Positions 8,410-17,071 of a stretch of DNA of 64,000 nt are shown here, one piece after another (position 1 is the first letter of the stretch; every line of letters starts with the position of its first letter). The notes under the pieces are model-generated. The model was not told the DNA's origin. It did not search any database and saw only the letters and a list, made by a program, of their open reading frames with translations. Origin of the DNA: Thermacetogenium phaeum DSM 12270 (GTDB lineage Bacteria; Bacillota; DSM-12270; Thermacetogeniales; Thermacetogeniaceae). The translations under genes and the position numbers were made by a program. The stretch lies in contig NC_018870.1 of the NCBI RefSeq assembly GCF_000305935.1, forward strand, positions 1,776,001 through 1,840,000, read 5' to 3'.

Positions 8410-8418
8410 GGATTTACT
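8410..8418. repeat. Right target-site duplication of the ISL3 element
   Basis: GGATTTACT, identical to 7011-7019 on the other side of the element. Confidence 0.8.
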
Positions 8419-8473
8419 CTTGAACGTCCATGTCAAGATCCAGTAGGTATTTTTAAATAAAATTTTTCCCCTT

Positions 8474-10156
8474 AAGAGACCTCGACGTTCAAAACCTTAA
8501 GCTTCAAAGCAATGGCTTTGACCTTGAATTTAACTGAAGATTGTTGAGATAAACTTGACAACCAGGTAGCTAGGAGGAACAGACAACAATAACACGTTAC
8601 CCCGTCGCAAAACATTTAACACATGCAGAGGCCAAGCTATCAGTGCTACTCGGAAAACCGGTTAGCAAATAAGAGCAGCAAATTCCGGCCGGGTCAGTTC
8701 CCGTAAAACATGTTTTATCCAGGGACGATCCGCAAAAGGCCCTTTTAATGCCGGTATTGTCGCCTGCAGCCATTCCCCTATTTCTCCGGCTTTTTGTTTT
8801 TCTACCGACTTTTCTACCGGTTTTATCTGCGCTATCTCCTTCAGCTTTCCATGTTCCACTGGCCAGCGCGAAGCATAATTGCTAAGCTCTCCGTTTGCTT
8901 TGGCAGCCAGAAGCCGGGCCATCCGGTCTCCTCCGGTTGTGGTCCACTTGGCCCCCAGGCGTTTCATCCGCCGTGCTACGTTGTGCTGAATCTGCCCTTC
9001 GATGGTTCCTAAACGTTTTGCTCCTGCCGAGTTAATAATCCCCGTCCAGTTCTCTTCAAGATAATGCAATAGCTTGATGAGCCTCTTTTTCCGGTTGCCT
9101 CTGGTTTTTTTGATTGCTTCTGTGAGTATTGCTTGGGTTTCCTGCCAGTTGCTATGAGAGATGGCTGCGCCTACTTTCTGAAAGGTTTCTTCGTCATACC
9201 AGAGGGCTTCGGTTAAATGCCTGTTTAGATGGTATGGGTCTAAGCAGTATACAGCACCGGGGAAGTATTCCAGCCCCTCTTTGATCCATTTTGCTCCATC
9301 GCCACCTATGTAGATCTCTTTGATCTGTTCTAAATCCCATTTCCCCCCAGCCCGAGCATAGCTCTCTTCCCAGGCCACTTGTCCTTCACTTAGGGTGCTT
9401 ACAACAAGCTTGTTTTGCAGGGCAAAGCGGTTCCGGCTAACTTGTTTCTTCCCTTCGTAGGTTACTATGTGTTTGATTTCTCCTCGCTTCTCTTTTTCCC
9501 GTTGCAGATTGACTATCACTCCGTCACCTTCAATATGCAACTCCCCAACCACTTCTTTCCCACCTGGTGCTCCTCCGTCTTCAAATACCGCCGCTCTCTT
9601 CTCTTCCCCTTCTCGCTGCAGTATTTCGCCTGCTTCTTGGGTGATATGCCAGATGGTCATGGTGCTTAATTTAGGTACAAGATAACTCAATATCTCCGCT
9701 GCCCGGCCAAAGGAAAGTTCGGTGCTTAGTTTGATTGCCAACTCTTTGAGGTAAGGAGTAACCCTGGCCCGCTCCGGCCAGCCCAGCAGTTCGTCTAAAA
9801 AGAATTTGGTTTCCCCGGTTTCTTTGTTCCTGTACAGGCGCCTTTTTAAGGGAAATTCCCCAAAGGTGCTGATGGCTGTTTTTGTCCGAAAACCGACAAC
9901 CTCCCAGATGCTCCGGTCTCGTTCATTCATCAGACGGGTATCGATCTTTTCTAATGCCCAGGTGAAAATCTGGTTACACACGTCCTGGCAGAGTTCGTGA
10001 ACCCCTTTCTCAAGCTCAGAGAAGTCTTCGCACTCTCCAATTAATTTGACTAAACCTTTGACAAAAAGAAGGACTGCCCCCACTATGTGGCGAATATCTA
10101 ACATGAGACCTCACACTCCTTTTTGGGGTGATAGATTTTGGGTGCCGAGGTCTCTT
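8474..10156 (-). mobile_element. ISLre2-family insertion sequence
   Basis: The ends are inverted repeats: AAGAGACCTCGACGTTCAAA on the left and AAGAGACCTCGGCACCCAAA read inwards from the right, matching at 17 of 20 positions. The 1.68-kb element holds one long transposase gene. I could not find a clear target duplication, so an older insertion or end erosion is possible. The right end lies only about 30 bases from the 3' end of gltX. Confidence 0.85.
8662..10104 (-). CDS. ISLre2-family transposase
   Basis: The 480-residue protein matches the UPF0236/ISLre2 type: an N-terminal helical region, a segment with EFPLKRRLYRNKETGE that fits the variant zinc/DNA-binding domain, a helix-turn-helix near ELSFGRAAEILSYLVP, then a DDE-like core with ELHIEGDGVIVNLQ, IYIGGDGAKWIKEG and YCLDPYHLNRHLTEAL, and a C-terminal Glu region (LGTIEGQIQHNVARRMKRLG). 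Length is usual for the family. The start ATG at 10104 lies about 50 bases inside the right end. No frame disruption is seen, so it may be active. Confidence 0.9.
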   Translation of the reverse strand: MLDIRHIVGAVLLFVKGLVKLIGECEDFSELEKGVHELCQDVCNQIFTWALEKIDTRLMNERDRSIWEVVGFRTKTAISTFGEFPLKRRLYRNKETGETKFFLDELLGWPERARVTPYLKELAIKLSTELSFGRAAEILSYLVPKLSTMTIWHITQEAGEILQREGEEKRAAVFEDGGAPGGKEVVGELHIEGDGVIVNLQREKEKRGEIKHIVTYEGKKQVSRNRFALQNKLVVSTLSEGQVAWEESYARAGGKWDLEQIKEIYIGGDGAKWIKEGLEYFPGAVYCLDPYHLNRHLTEALWYDEETFQKVGAAISHSNWQETQAILTEAIKKTRGNRKKRLIKLLHYLEENWTGIINSAGAKRLGTIEGQIQHNVARRMKRLGAKWTTTGGDRMARLLAAKANGELSNYASRWPVEHGKLKEIAQIKPVEKSVEKQKAGEIGEWLQATIPALKGPFADRPWIKHVLRELTRPEFAALIC

Positions 10157-10188
10157 TTCTTTTTAAGAAGCCGATCCCCTTCTTTTAC

Positions 10189-11688
10189 CTACTGAAATTT
10201 TACATGGCCCTCTTGAACAACCAAGCCTTTGATGAAGTTAATTGCCCGTTCGAGCCTGTTCAATGTCTTCTCCTTCCCCAGAATCACCATGATATCAAAG
10301 AGCCCTGGGCCCATCGTCCGGCCGGTAAGGGCGAGCCTGGTTGGATGGATGATCTCCCCGGCTTTGATGCCCAGTTCCGCGCTCAGATCCCGGTAAGCTT
10401 TTTCTGTGCTTTCGAGATCGAAAGGCTCAGTTTCGGCAAGCCTCCTGCGGGCCATCTCCAGACGCTCCGCTACACCTGCCTTCTGGAAATGCTTCCGAAC
10501 ACCCTTTTCGTCATAAGAAAAGTCGTCGCTGAAGAAGTACTCAGAGGCCTCGGCGATCTCGGCAAGAGTTTTAACACGGGTGCGGACGGCACCCACCACC
10601 TTCCGGATGTACTCCATCTCCTCAGGGGTTGGCTCTGCCGGGATCAGGTTCTTACGCTGCAAAAAAGGAACGGCCAGATCGACGATAAGGTCGAGGTCCT
10701 CCTGGTTCAAGTAATGGCCGTTGATCCAGGTCAGCTTTTTAAGATCGTAGATCGCCGCCGTCTTCCCCACCCTCTCCAGGGTGAACTGGCGCACCAGTTC
10801 CGTAATGGAAAGGATCTCCTCTTCCCCCTCCGGTGACCAGCCCAGGAGGGCCAGATAGTTGATCAAAGCTGCCGGCAGATAACCCATGTCCCGGAATTCC
10901 TCCACCGAGGTGGCCCCGTGGCGTTTGCTCAGCTTACTGCGGTCCGGCGCCAGGATCATGGGAACATGGGCAAAAACGGGCAACGGCCGGTCAATTGCCT
11001 GATAGATCAGAATTTGCCGCGGGGTGTTGGACAGGTGTTCCTCGGCACGCAGAATGTGGGTGATCTTCATAAAGGCATCATCCACCACGCAGGCAAAGTT
11101 GTAAGTCGGCATGCCGTTCGATTTCACGATAATGAAGTCATCGAGAACGTCGTGTGAAAAAGAAACATCCCCGCGGAAATAGTCGTGGACAACCGTCTCC
11201 CCCACATCAGGCACGCGGAGCCTGACGGCAGGGCGCAGCCCCTTCTCTTCTTTTTTGAGCCTCTCCGCCGTTGTCAGGTGACGGCATCTCCCGTCATAGC
11301 GGGGCGCCTTTCCTTCGGCCAGCGCCTGCTTCCGCCGCTCCGCCAGTTCTTCGGGCGTGCAGTAGCAGTAGTACGCCAAACCTTTAGCCACCAGATCCTG
11401 AGCAACCTCTTCATAGAGTGACAGACGCTGGGATTGAAAGTAGGGCCCGTATTCTCCTCCCACCTCCGGCCCCTCATCCCAGTCAATACCAAGCCAGCGG
11501 AGCGCCGAGAGGATCCCCCGCGTCGACTCCTCCGTGGAACGGACGAGATCGGTATCATCTATACGCAAGATCAAACGTCCCCCGTTGTGGCGGGCAAAAA
11601 GCCAGTTGAATAAGGCCGTCCGGGCACCCCCGATGTGCAGGTCTCCTGTAGGACTGGGCGCAAAGCGCACCCTGATATTCCTGTCCAT
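10189..11688 (-). CDS. gltX: Glutamyl-tRNA synthetase
   Basis: This cytosolic class I enzyme charges tRNA-Glu (and in organisms with GatCAB also tRNA-Gln) with glutamate. Visible are the HIGH region [20 protein letters not shown] at residues 10-29, a zinc-type Cys cluster ([10 protein letters not shown], later GRCRHL) around 110-140, and the KMSKS variant [13 protein letters not shown] near 252. At 499 residues it is slightly longer than the usual 465-490. The ATG at 11688 has GGAGGG 8 bases upstream. It is transcribed alone; no T-box is seen in the short leader. An ISLre2 element sits about 30 bases past its stop, where its terminator would be expected, and the gene itself is intact. Confidence 0.97.
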   Translation of the reverse strand: MDRNIRVRFAPSPTGDLHIGGARTALFNWLFARHNGGRLILRIDDTDLVRSTEESTRGILSALRWLGIDWDEGPEVGGEYGPYFQSQRLSLYEEVAQDLVAKGLAYYCYCTPEELAERRKQALAEGKAPRYDGRCRHLTTAERLKKEEKGLRPAVRLRVPDVGETVVHDYFRGDVSFSHDVLDDFIIVKSNGMPTYNFACVVDDAFMKITHILRAEEHLSNTPRQILIYQAIDRPLPVFAHVPMILAPDRSKLSKRHGATSVEEFRDMGYLPAALINYLALLGWSPEGEEEILSITELVRQFTLERVGKTAAIYDLKKLTWINGHYLNQEDLDLIVDLAVPFLQRKNLIPAEPTPEEMEYIRKVVGAVRTRVKTLAEIAEASEYFFSDDFSYDEKGVRKHFQKAGVAERLEMARRRLAETEPFDLESTEKAYRDLSAELGIKAGEIIHPTRLALTGRTMGPGLFDIMVILGKEKTLNRLERAINFIKGLVVQEGHVKFQ

Positions 11689-11796
11689 AATCTATCCCTC
11701 CGTTTTTTAAGAATGCCCGCTTTTACCAGTATACCACAGCCGATACTAAAAAAAAGTGCTTCCCTGTCATGGTTTTAAACAGCTGCCTGCTGCACA

Positions 11797-11825
11797 TTGC
11801 ACCAGGATGTGGCACATTATAAAAT
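11797..11825 (+). promoter_or_regulatory. Putative promoter of the HEPN gene
   Basis: TTGCAC and TAAAAT are separated by 17 bases and lie about 30 bases before the start codon. Sequence match only. Confidence 0.4.
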
Positions 11826-11851
11826 AAAAGTAAGATGGGAGGTGAACCAGG

Positions 11852-12331
11852 ATGAAAAAACCGAAAACGGGCCCCAGCCCATTTGAACTCCTCAAGTTTC
11901 CCGGCTCCTTCTGGCCATTCGGAAAGAAAAAAAAGGGCAAGCGGGAAACCGAGGACGAAGATGAAGAGCTGTATTCCCTGTATCAAGCAAGAGAAAACTG
12001 GAAGAAAGCGCTCCTAAAGAAAAAAGCCGGACAGTACGACATGGCGACGATTTACTTCCGAAAATCCCTCGAAATGCTCATCAAAGCAAACTGCCCCGGT
12101 TACGTCTCACCTGCCGAACGCAACCTCTTAAATCTTTCCAAGAAAGCATTCCCCGCATTACCAGAGCAAATTCGCAGTGCCATCACCTTCCTTAACCCGC
12201 ATTACACCCTTGTCAAGAGTGTTTATACCCCTGACTTTGCCGATGAAGTCCACGAACAAGCCAGACTGGTGGCCGAATGGATCTTCTCCCAAAGCTCTAA
12301 GCTGAAAAGATTCGAACTCGACCCCCGGTGA
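11852..12331 (+). CDS. HEPN-domain protein
   Basis: After a basic/acidic low-complexity N-terminus (residues 1-45, containing KKKKGKRETEDEDEE) the protein has a four-helix HEPN-type domain: ARENWKKALLKKKAGQYDMA and TIYFRKSLEMLIKAN, ending in the family-typical FLNPHYTLVKSVYTPDF. HEPN proteins include ribonuclease toxins and nucleotide-binding partners of MNT-type nucleotidyltransferases, but the classic R-X4-6-H motif is not clear here (R-X8-H instead) and no nucleotidyltransferase is adjacent. A good ribosome site (GGAGGTG) precedes ATG 11852. The role is unknown; it is transcribed alone, divergent from gltX. Confidence 0.75.
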   Translation: MKKPKTGPSPFELLKFPGSFWPFGKKKKGKRETEDEDEELYSLYQARENWKKALLKKKAGQYDMATIYFRKSLEMLIKANCPGYVSPAERNLLNLSKKAFPALPEQIRSAITFLNPHYTLVKSVYTPDFADEVHEQARLVAEWIFSQSSKLKRFELDPR

Positions 12332-12567
12332 TATTACAATAAATTACTCATCTTCCAGGTAACAATACGTATGGAAGGCGCTCATTACGGCAATTCTACT
12401 TTCAAAGGCTTTCCACTGTAGGCGGTAATTTCTACCCTTTCAAGGGAAGAACCTCACCGGGTCAAAAAACGGTCCCCCCGTTTGGGCCAGCCAATAACGA
12501 ACAAAGCATAAGCATCAGAGCCTAAAGAACCGATCATTAAAGAATCTGTAAAGGAGATGGACAATCG
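12332..12567. other. Intergenic, no gene seen
   Basis: No coding frame of protein-like composition. A stretch around 12465-12490 contains AACGGTCCCCCCGTTT, a small inverted repeat, without a T tract. Confidence 0.4.
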
Positions 12568-12864
12568 GTGGCATCAAGATGGCATCCTCACGTCTACGAA
12601 AACGACCGGGGGACCTTCGCCGTTTTTCCCGAACTCTGCAAAGGATGCGGGCTGTGTATTGAAAAGTGCCCCACCAACGTCATCGAGTGGTCCCATCACC
12701 TGGCCTTTAACGGGGTGCCGACCGTGGAACCTCGTATGAAGGGCTGCATCGTTTGTGGAACCTGCCAGACGGTCTGCCCTGATGCGGCTATTGCCATCTT
12801 CCGCCATGACGGGAAGAACCCACCGGCCGCCGAACCCCGGGAGGCCAAAGAGACGGCGCCTTGA
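12568..12864 (+). CDS. 2[4Fe-4S] ferredoxin, KorD/OorD-like
   Basis: The 98-residue protein has two complete CX2CX2CX3CP cluster motifs: CKGCGLCIEKCP at residues 24-35 and CIVCGTCQTVCP at 60-71. The sequence around them (VFPELCKGCGLC, VEPRMKGCIVCGTCQ) is like the delta subunit of 2-oxoglutarate:ferredoxin oxidoreductase, but no alpha, beta or gamma subunit genes are nearby, so it may act as a free electron carrier. The GTG at 12568 is preferred because AAGGAG lies 11 bases upstream and the frame begins with the family-typical segment. It runs convergently into the sortase gene; the stops are 3 bases apart. Confidence 0.88.
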   Translation: MASRWHPHVYENDRGTFAVFPELCKGCGLCIEKCPTNVIEWSHHLAFNGVPTVEPRMKGCIVCGTCQTVCPDAAIAIFRHDGKNPPAAEPREAKETAP

Positions 12865-12867
12865 GGC

Positions 12868-13431
12868 TCAGGTTTCGGCAGGTAAAGCCCTGACAACTAT
12901 CCTGCGACCGGAGCTAACAGGAAGATCACAGGTGATGAGGGTCAAGCTGCTGCTCGCGCTGGGTTTAAGAACTGAGAGATCGTCATCCGGCACCGTCTGC
13001 ACGCTTTCCACAATATAGGTGATCTTCTTGCCGCCGGAGGATATGAAGATCTCGTCCCCCTGTTGCAATTCGTCAAGTTCCCTGAACCACGCTCCAAAGA
13101 CATTGCGGTGTGCTGCTATAATGACATTCCCAGGCATTCCCGGGTAAACTCCACGGGCATCCAGTCCGGGGCCTTTACTCAGGGCTTTACTCTCCGTTCC
13201 TTCGACAACAACAGCCTCCAGGGAAATGGCCGGAATCGTTAGAAGAAAGGGAGGTCTGATGCAGGGTGGCGTTTCTGGTGCCAGTGCTGCAGGCCCTGCA
13301 GCCCTCTTATCCCGCTCCAGCTCCTGCCGCATCAGAAACTGGCTATAATAACCGTATCCTTTGCCCAACAGGGGCGTCAGAATGAGTAGCAGACCAACGG
13401 CAATCAACAGCCATCCGATTTTGCGGCGCAC
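12868..13431 (-). CDS. Sortase (class D/E-like transpeptidase)
   Basis: Sortases anchor proteins to the cell wall or join pilin subunits on the outer face of the membrane. The start is taken as the GTG at 13431 because GGGGGAG lies 5 bases upstream; the frame further up is Ala/Ser-rich and lacks a ribosome site. The 187-residue product has one N-terminal membrane helix (residues 5-23), then a beta-barrel domain with catalytic His in AAHRNVFG (about 108), Cys in TLITCDLP (about 168) and Arg in SSGRRIVV (about 176). No LPXTG-type substrate gene is adjacent, so it is probably a housekeeping-type sortase acting on distant substrates. Confidence 0.9.
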   Translation of the reverse strand: MRRKIGWLLIAVGLLLILTPLLGKGYGYYSQFLMRQELERDKRAAGPAALAPETPPCIRPPFLLTIPAISLEAVVVEGTESKALSKGPGLDARGVYPGMPGNVIIAAHRNVFGAWFRELDELQQGDEIFISSGGKKITYIVESVQTVPDDDLSVLKPSASSSLTLITCDLPVSSGRRIVVRALPAET

Positions 13432-13561
13432 TTTTGCTCCCCCCGGATAAGTCGCACTCAATTCTTTATTCAACCGGCAGCTGCCCGATCCCTGCCTTCC
13501 CAAAGCACGCAGAAAAAAGATGCAGCCGGCTGCTGCAGCAACAACTATTCGGGATATCATT

Positions 13562-13590
13562 CAAGCGGCCGAACCGGCCGTGGAAAGAGG
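13562..13590. repeat. Short G/C palindrome between sortase and fmdB
   Basis: CGGCCG-AAC-CGGCCG forms a perfect 6-bp hairpin upstream of the sortase gene. Function unknown; apart from this and the terminator at 13643-13690, I see nothing in the gene-free stretch 13432-13745. Confidence 0.4.
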
Positions 13591-13642
13591 CAGATAAGCG
13601 CAGGGCAGGAATGCGAATCTTAGCGAAGCCTGCGGTCGATGT

Positions 13643-13690
13643 AAAAAGGGCTTTTTCGAGGGCAAACGCCCGTCGCTCGAGAAAAAGCCC
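13643..13690 (-). terminator. Terminator of the arsR-oxidoreductase-fmdB operon
   Basis: On the minus strand GGGCTTTTTCTCGAG and CTCGAAAAAGCCC make a long stem (one base offset), followed by TTTTTAC. An inner GGGC/GCCC pair extends the loop. It lies 55 bases past the fmdB stop. Confidence 0.8.
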
Positions 13691-13745
13691 GCAGGTTTTT
13701 TATAGAGGTTTTATAGAGGGCAAACTACCCCCGGCATCAGAACCT

Positions 13746-13937
13746 TCAGCCGCCGGTAGGTGTTTTACCCCCGCTTCCGCAGCTTTTAAAAAAGGACTTC
13801 ACGGAAAAAGGCGAAATCAACCGCCTTACGTTCTTTGCGCCGCACTTCGGGCACTGCACGTTGCTCTTTTCCGAAAAACTCGCCAAAACCGAAAACCTCT
13901 CATCGCATACCTTGCAGCGGTACTCATAAATAGGCAT
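13746..13937 (-). CDS. FmdB-family zinc-ribbon protein
   Basis: The 63-residue protein starts MPIYEYRCKVCDERF, with a second CPKCG, which together make the small zinc ribbon of the FmdB family (CX2C...CX2C), followed by a Gly/Ser/Lys tail. The ATG at 13937 has AGGGGTG 7 bases upstream. Family members are putative regulators of amidase/formamidase genes or metal carriers; none has a firm biochemical role. It is the last gene of the operon behind the sulfur-handling oxidoreductase. A second FmdB protein is at 43818. Confidence 0.85.
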   Translation of the reverse strand: MPIYEYRCKVCDERFSVLASFSEKSNVQCPKCGAKNVRRLISPFSVKSFFKSCGSGGKTPTGG

Positions 13938-13976
13938 CAGAATCACCCCTCATTCAAATCGTTGATTAGTTGCCGG

Positions 13977-16463
13977 TTAAATAAAGAGAGTGGTCCCCGA
14001 CTTATCCGCTTCATTGAGAAATGTAGCCACTCCGCCGATTTCCACCCCTTCGATCAGCTCCTCCTTCTTGATTCCCATAATCTCCATAGTCATATTGCAG
14101 GCCACCAGCCTTACGTTCAAACGCCGGGCCTGTTCAATCAACTGTTCCAGGGAGGCGACGTTCTTCTGCTGCATGATCCGGCGGATCAGGCGCGGCCCCA
14201 GCCCCAACATATTCATCTTGGAAAGCGGCAAGCCGGTGCTTCCCTGGGGCATCATCTTGCCTAACAGGCGCTCCATAAAGCCCTTGTTCAAAGCGACCTG
14301 GGGTTTCCTGCGCAGGATGTTCAACCCCCAGAAGGTAAAGAACATGGTGACCTTCTTCCCCATGGAGGCCGAACCGTTGGCGATAATAAAAGAGGCTATT
14401 GCCTTATCGAGGTCACCGCTGAAAACGACAAAGGTGTTCTGATCCCTGTTTTGGGGGACTAATGAAGATGCCACAGCATCCGAAGCGGTGCCGTCTCCCC
14501 GCCCCTTCCTGATCAGGGCCTTGATAACAGCTCCTTCTTCTTCGACTTTCAGCAGCCGGTTTCCGGTGTTGGCACACCAGGACTTGATGTCGTTCAGAAA
14601 TCCCGGATCGGTTGCCGAAACCGCAACCATATCTCCATCTTTGAGGTTCTTCATCGTCTGAAAAACCTGTACGATCGGCCCCGGGCACTGCAAGCCGCGT
14701 GCGTCTATTTCCACCGTCTTCCCGGCCGGTGCAGAACTCACTTCAGTTTTCCTCATCTGTTCCGCATCTTGCTCCCCGCTGGCCATCGGATCCTGCTTCA
14801 TCCACTTCTCCTCCTCCTTCACCGGATGGTAGGTCAGCCATCCACCGCTCAAGTTCCTGACCTTCGGAAAACCGTTCTGTACCAGAATGCGATACGCCAG
14901 GTAACCCCTCAAACCGACCCGACAGTAGATTATGATCTCCTTATCCTTAGGGATCTCCCCCAGGCGCCTTCTGATCTCGTCCACAGGGATGTTCACCGCA
15001 CCCGGTATATGGCCGGCCTCAAACTCGGCCGGTGTGCGCACATCGATAAGCAGGGAGGACGCTCTGTCAAGCCCGTCGATCTGGTGCCAGTGGATCACCC
15101 GCAGATCACCGTTGACGATGTTTCCGGCCACATACCCCGCCATGTTCACAGGGTCCTTGGCGGAAGAAAAGGGAGGAGCATAGGCCAGCTCCAGTTCCTG
15201 GAGGTCAAAGACCGTGTCCCCCCTCCTGATGGCTGCCGCCAGAACATCTATCCGCTTGTCAACCCCTTCGCGCCCGACGATTTGGGCACCCAAAATCTTC
15301 CCGCCGGCCGGATCGAAAAGCAGCTTGATGTGCATGGTAACGGAGCCGGGATAGTAGCCGGCGTGGGAACCGGGATGGGTATAAGATACCTCATAGGGTA
15401 TTCCCAGGTTCTTCAAAATCTTCTCATTGGCACCTGTTGCCGCAGCGACCAGATCAAACACCTTAACAATGGCCGTACCCTGGGTTCCCCCGTAAGCAGC
15501 ATCCCTCCCGGCAATAATATCCGCCACAATGCGCCCCTGTTTGTTGGCGGGGCCTGCCAGCGGAATCACAGTTTGCCGGCCGGTAACAAAATCCTTAAAT
15601 TCGATGGCATCACCAATAGCAAAAATGTGCGGATCGGAGGTCTGCAGGCGCTCATTGACGAGAATACCGCCCTGCTCCCCGACGGCGAGCCCCGCCCGCC
15701 TGGCCAGCTCCACTTCCGGCCTCACGCCGACGGCCATGATCACCAGTTCGACCGGGATCTCCCGGCCGCTTTGGAGGACGACCTTCTCCACCAGCCCTTC
15801 CTTCTGCCCGAAGGAACCGACACCGTCATTGAGAATCAAATTAATCCCCTTATCCCTCAGGTGATGGTGCAGGAAAACGGCCATCTCGTAATCCAGCGGG
15901 GGCAGCACCTGGTTCGCCATCTCTATTAAAAAAGTTTGGATGCCCAGCCGGTGCAGGTTTTCCGCCATCTCCAGCCCGATAAAACCTCCCCCCACCACCG
16001 CAGCCCTGGTTATCTTCCTCTCTTCTATGAACCCTTTGATGGCGTCCACGTCCGGAATACTGCGGACGGCAAAGACATTCTCGGCTTTACTCCCCGGTAG
16101 CGGGGGAAGCACCGGGGAGGCCCCCGGAGAGAGGATTAAATAGTCGTACGATTCGGAATATGTATGCCCGCTTCTTTCCCGCACCACAACCTCTTTCTTG
16201 TCGGTCCTGATCTCGATCGCTTCGCTGTTGACACGAACATCGATATTAAAGCGGTCCCGCATCACCTGCGGGGTCTGCACCAGGAGCTTTTTCCTGTCGC
16301 TGATGACCCTGCCGACATAGTAGGGCAGCCCGCAGTTGGCGTAGGATATATGCTCTCCTCTTTCAAAAATGATTATCTCCGCCTGTTCATCCAGGCGCCG
16401 CAACCTAGCAGCAGCACTGGCACCACCGGCCACACCGCCGACGATCAATACTTTCTTCCCCAT
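13977..16463 (-). CDS. CoA-disulfide reductase-like flavoprotein fused to rhodanese, TusA and DsrE-like domains
   Basis: The 828-residue protein has four modules. Residues 1-440 are a FAD/NAD(P)H pyridine nucleotide-disulfide oxidoreductase of the CoA-disulfide reductase/NADH oxidase type, with GGVAGGASAAARLRRL at the N-terminus and the active Cys in SYANCGLPYYVG (C44). About 470-555 is a rhodanese domain with the persulfide Cys in IIYCRVGLRG. About 590-665 is a TusA sulfur carrier (DARGLQCPGPIVQV). About 680-828 is a DsrE-like domain. Together they suggest NAD(P)H-driven reduction of CoA or polysulfide persulfides with sulfur relay through the attached carriers. The ATG at 16463 lies about 8 bases after AGGGGTG. 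It is the middle gene of arsR - this gene - fmdB, and likely responds to sulfane sulfur. Confidence 0.93.
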   Translation of the reverse strand: MGKKVLIVGGVAGGASAAARLRRLDEQAEIIIFERGEHISYANCGLPYYVGRVISDRKKLLVQTPQVMRDRFNIDVRVNSEAIEIRTDKKEVVVRERSGHTYSESYDYLILSPGASPVLPPLPGSKAENVFAVRSIPDVDAIKGFIEERKITRAAVVGGGFIGLEMAENLHRLGIQTFLIEMANQVLPPLDYEMAVFLHHHLRDKGINLILNDGVGSFGQKEGLVEKVVLQSGREIPVELVIMAVGVRPEVELARRAGLAVGEQGGILVNERLQTSDPHIFAIGDAIEFKDFVTGRQTVIPLAGPANKQGRIVADIIAGRDAAYGGTQGTAIVKVFDLVAAATGANEKILKNLGIPYEVSYTHPGSHAGYYPGSVTMHIKLLFDPAGGKILGAQIVGREGVDKRIDVLAAAIRRGDTVFDLQELELAYAPPFSSAKDPVNMAGYVAGNIVNGDLRVIHWHQIDGLDRASSLLIDVRTPAEFEAGHIPGAVNIPVDEIRRRLGEIPKDKEIIIYCRVGLRGYLAYRILVQNGFPKVRNLSGGWLTYHPVKEEEKWMKQDPMASGEQDAEQMRKTEVSSAPAGKTVEIDARGLQCPGPIVQVFQTMKNLKDGDMVAVSATDPGFLNDIKSWCANTGNRLLKVEEEGAVIKALIRKGRGDGTASDAVASSLVPQNRDQNTFVVFSGDLDKAIASFIIANGSASMGKKVTMFFTFWGLNILRRKPQVALNKGFMERLLGKMMPQGSTGLPLSKMNMLGLGPRLIRRIMQQKNVASLEQLIEQARRLNVRLVACNMTMEIMGIKKEELIEGVEIGGVATFLNEADKSGTTLFI

Positions 16464-16540
16464 CACTTAACACCCCTTATCCATATATAATAATAAACTG
16501 ATATAAAAACCACAAAATAGCCCCCCGCATGGAAGGCGAA

Positions 16541-16828
16541 CTAACCGAACAAAGCCCGAACTATCTTTTTGGAATCCTCGCTGACTACGCTGTAATAAAC
16601 CTCCGACCCGCAACGCCTTCCTTCAATGATCCCGACACTGCGCAGCTTAGCCAGATGCTGAGAAATGGTCGACTGGGGCATCTCCAGACAGGATTGTATG
16701 TGAGAAACGTTACAACTTTCCTGCGCCATCAAACCCCTGACTATACAGAGCCGCACAGGATTCGCCAGAGCCTTCAAAACCTCCGCCTTTTCCTTAAACA
16801 ACCGTGGATTTGTAGTATAGGTCTCCAA
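16541..16828 (-). CDS. ArsR/SmtB-family regulator, possible persulfide or metal sensor
   Basis: The 95-residue protein is a winged helix-turn-helix of the ArsR type: LKALANPVRLCIVRGLM, recognition helix MPQSTISQHLAKLRSVGII, and wing GRRCGSEVYYSV. It has four Cys residues: C28 in helix 2, C38 and C46 around the second helix (ESCNVSHIQSCLEM) and C73 in the wing. The ELCVCDL-type arsenic motif is replaced by ESCNVSHIQ. Because the next gene is a sulfur-transfer oxidoreductase, sensing of persulfide, as in SqrR/BigR, is a plausible role but only inferred. It is first in the operon, 77 bases before the oxidoreductase start, and preceded by a strong promoter at 16882-16909. Confidence 0.88.
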   Translation of the reverse strand: METYTTNPRLFKEKAEVLKALANPVRLCIVRGLMAQESCNVSHIQSCLEMPQSTISQHLAKLRSVGIIEGRRCGSEVYYSVVSEDSKKIVRALFG

Positions 16829-16881
16829 TCCCTCTATTGCCGCTCACCTCTAGTCCGGGTCGCTACTTTTTCTTTATTAAT

Positions 16882-16909
16882 ATATTACAATATCATGATG
16901 CTATGTCAA
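16882..16909 (-). promoter_or_regulatory. Promoter of the arsR-oxidoreductase operon
   Basis: On the minus strand TTGACA (16904-16909) and TAATAT (16882-16887) are 16 bases apart, about 55 bases before the arsR start. The AT-rich stretch over and after the -10 (ATATATTAATA) is a candidate autoregulatory operator. Confidence 0.7.
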
Positions 16910-17071
16910 GGTAAATTTTGTATTCCAGGATTAAATTTATCTTGAGTTGAGACTTCTTTTACGAAAAAGGGCAGAAACCGTCCCCCTCCTGAAGTTCGAA
17001 TTATAGTGTAAGTCAGCTGGGGATTTCTGCATAAATAAAATAGACAAAATGAAGGGAGGTCGAGAAACATC

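Noticed and set aside
12868..13560. Longer sortase start at 13560
   Set aside because: The extra 43 residues are Ala/Arg-rich and lack a ribosome site, while GTG 13431 has a strong one directly before the membrane helix.
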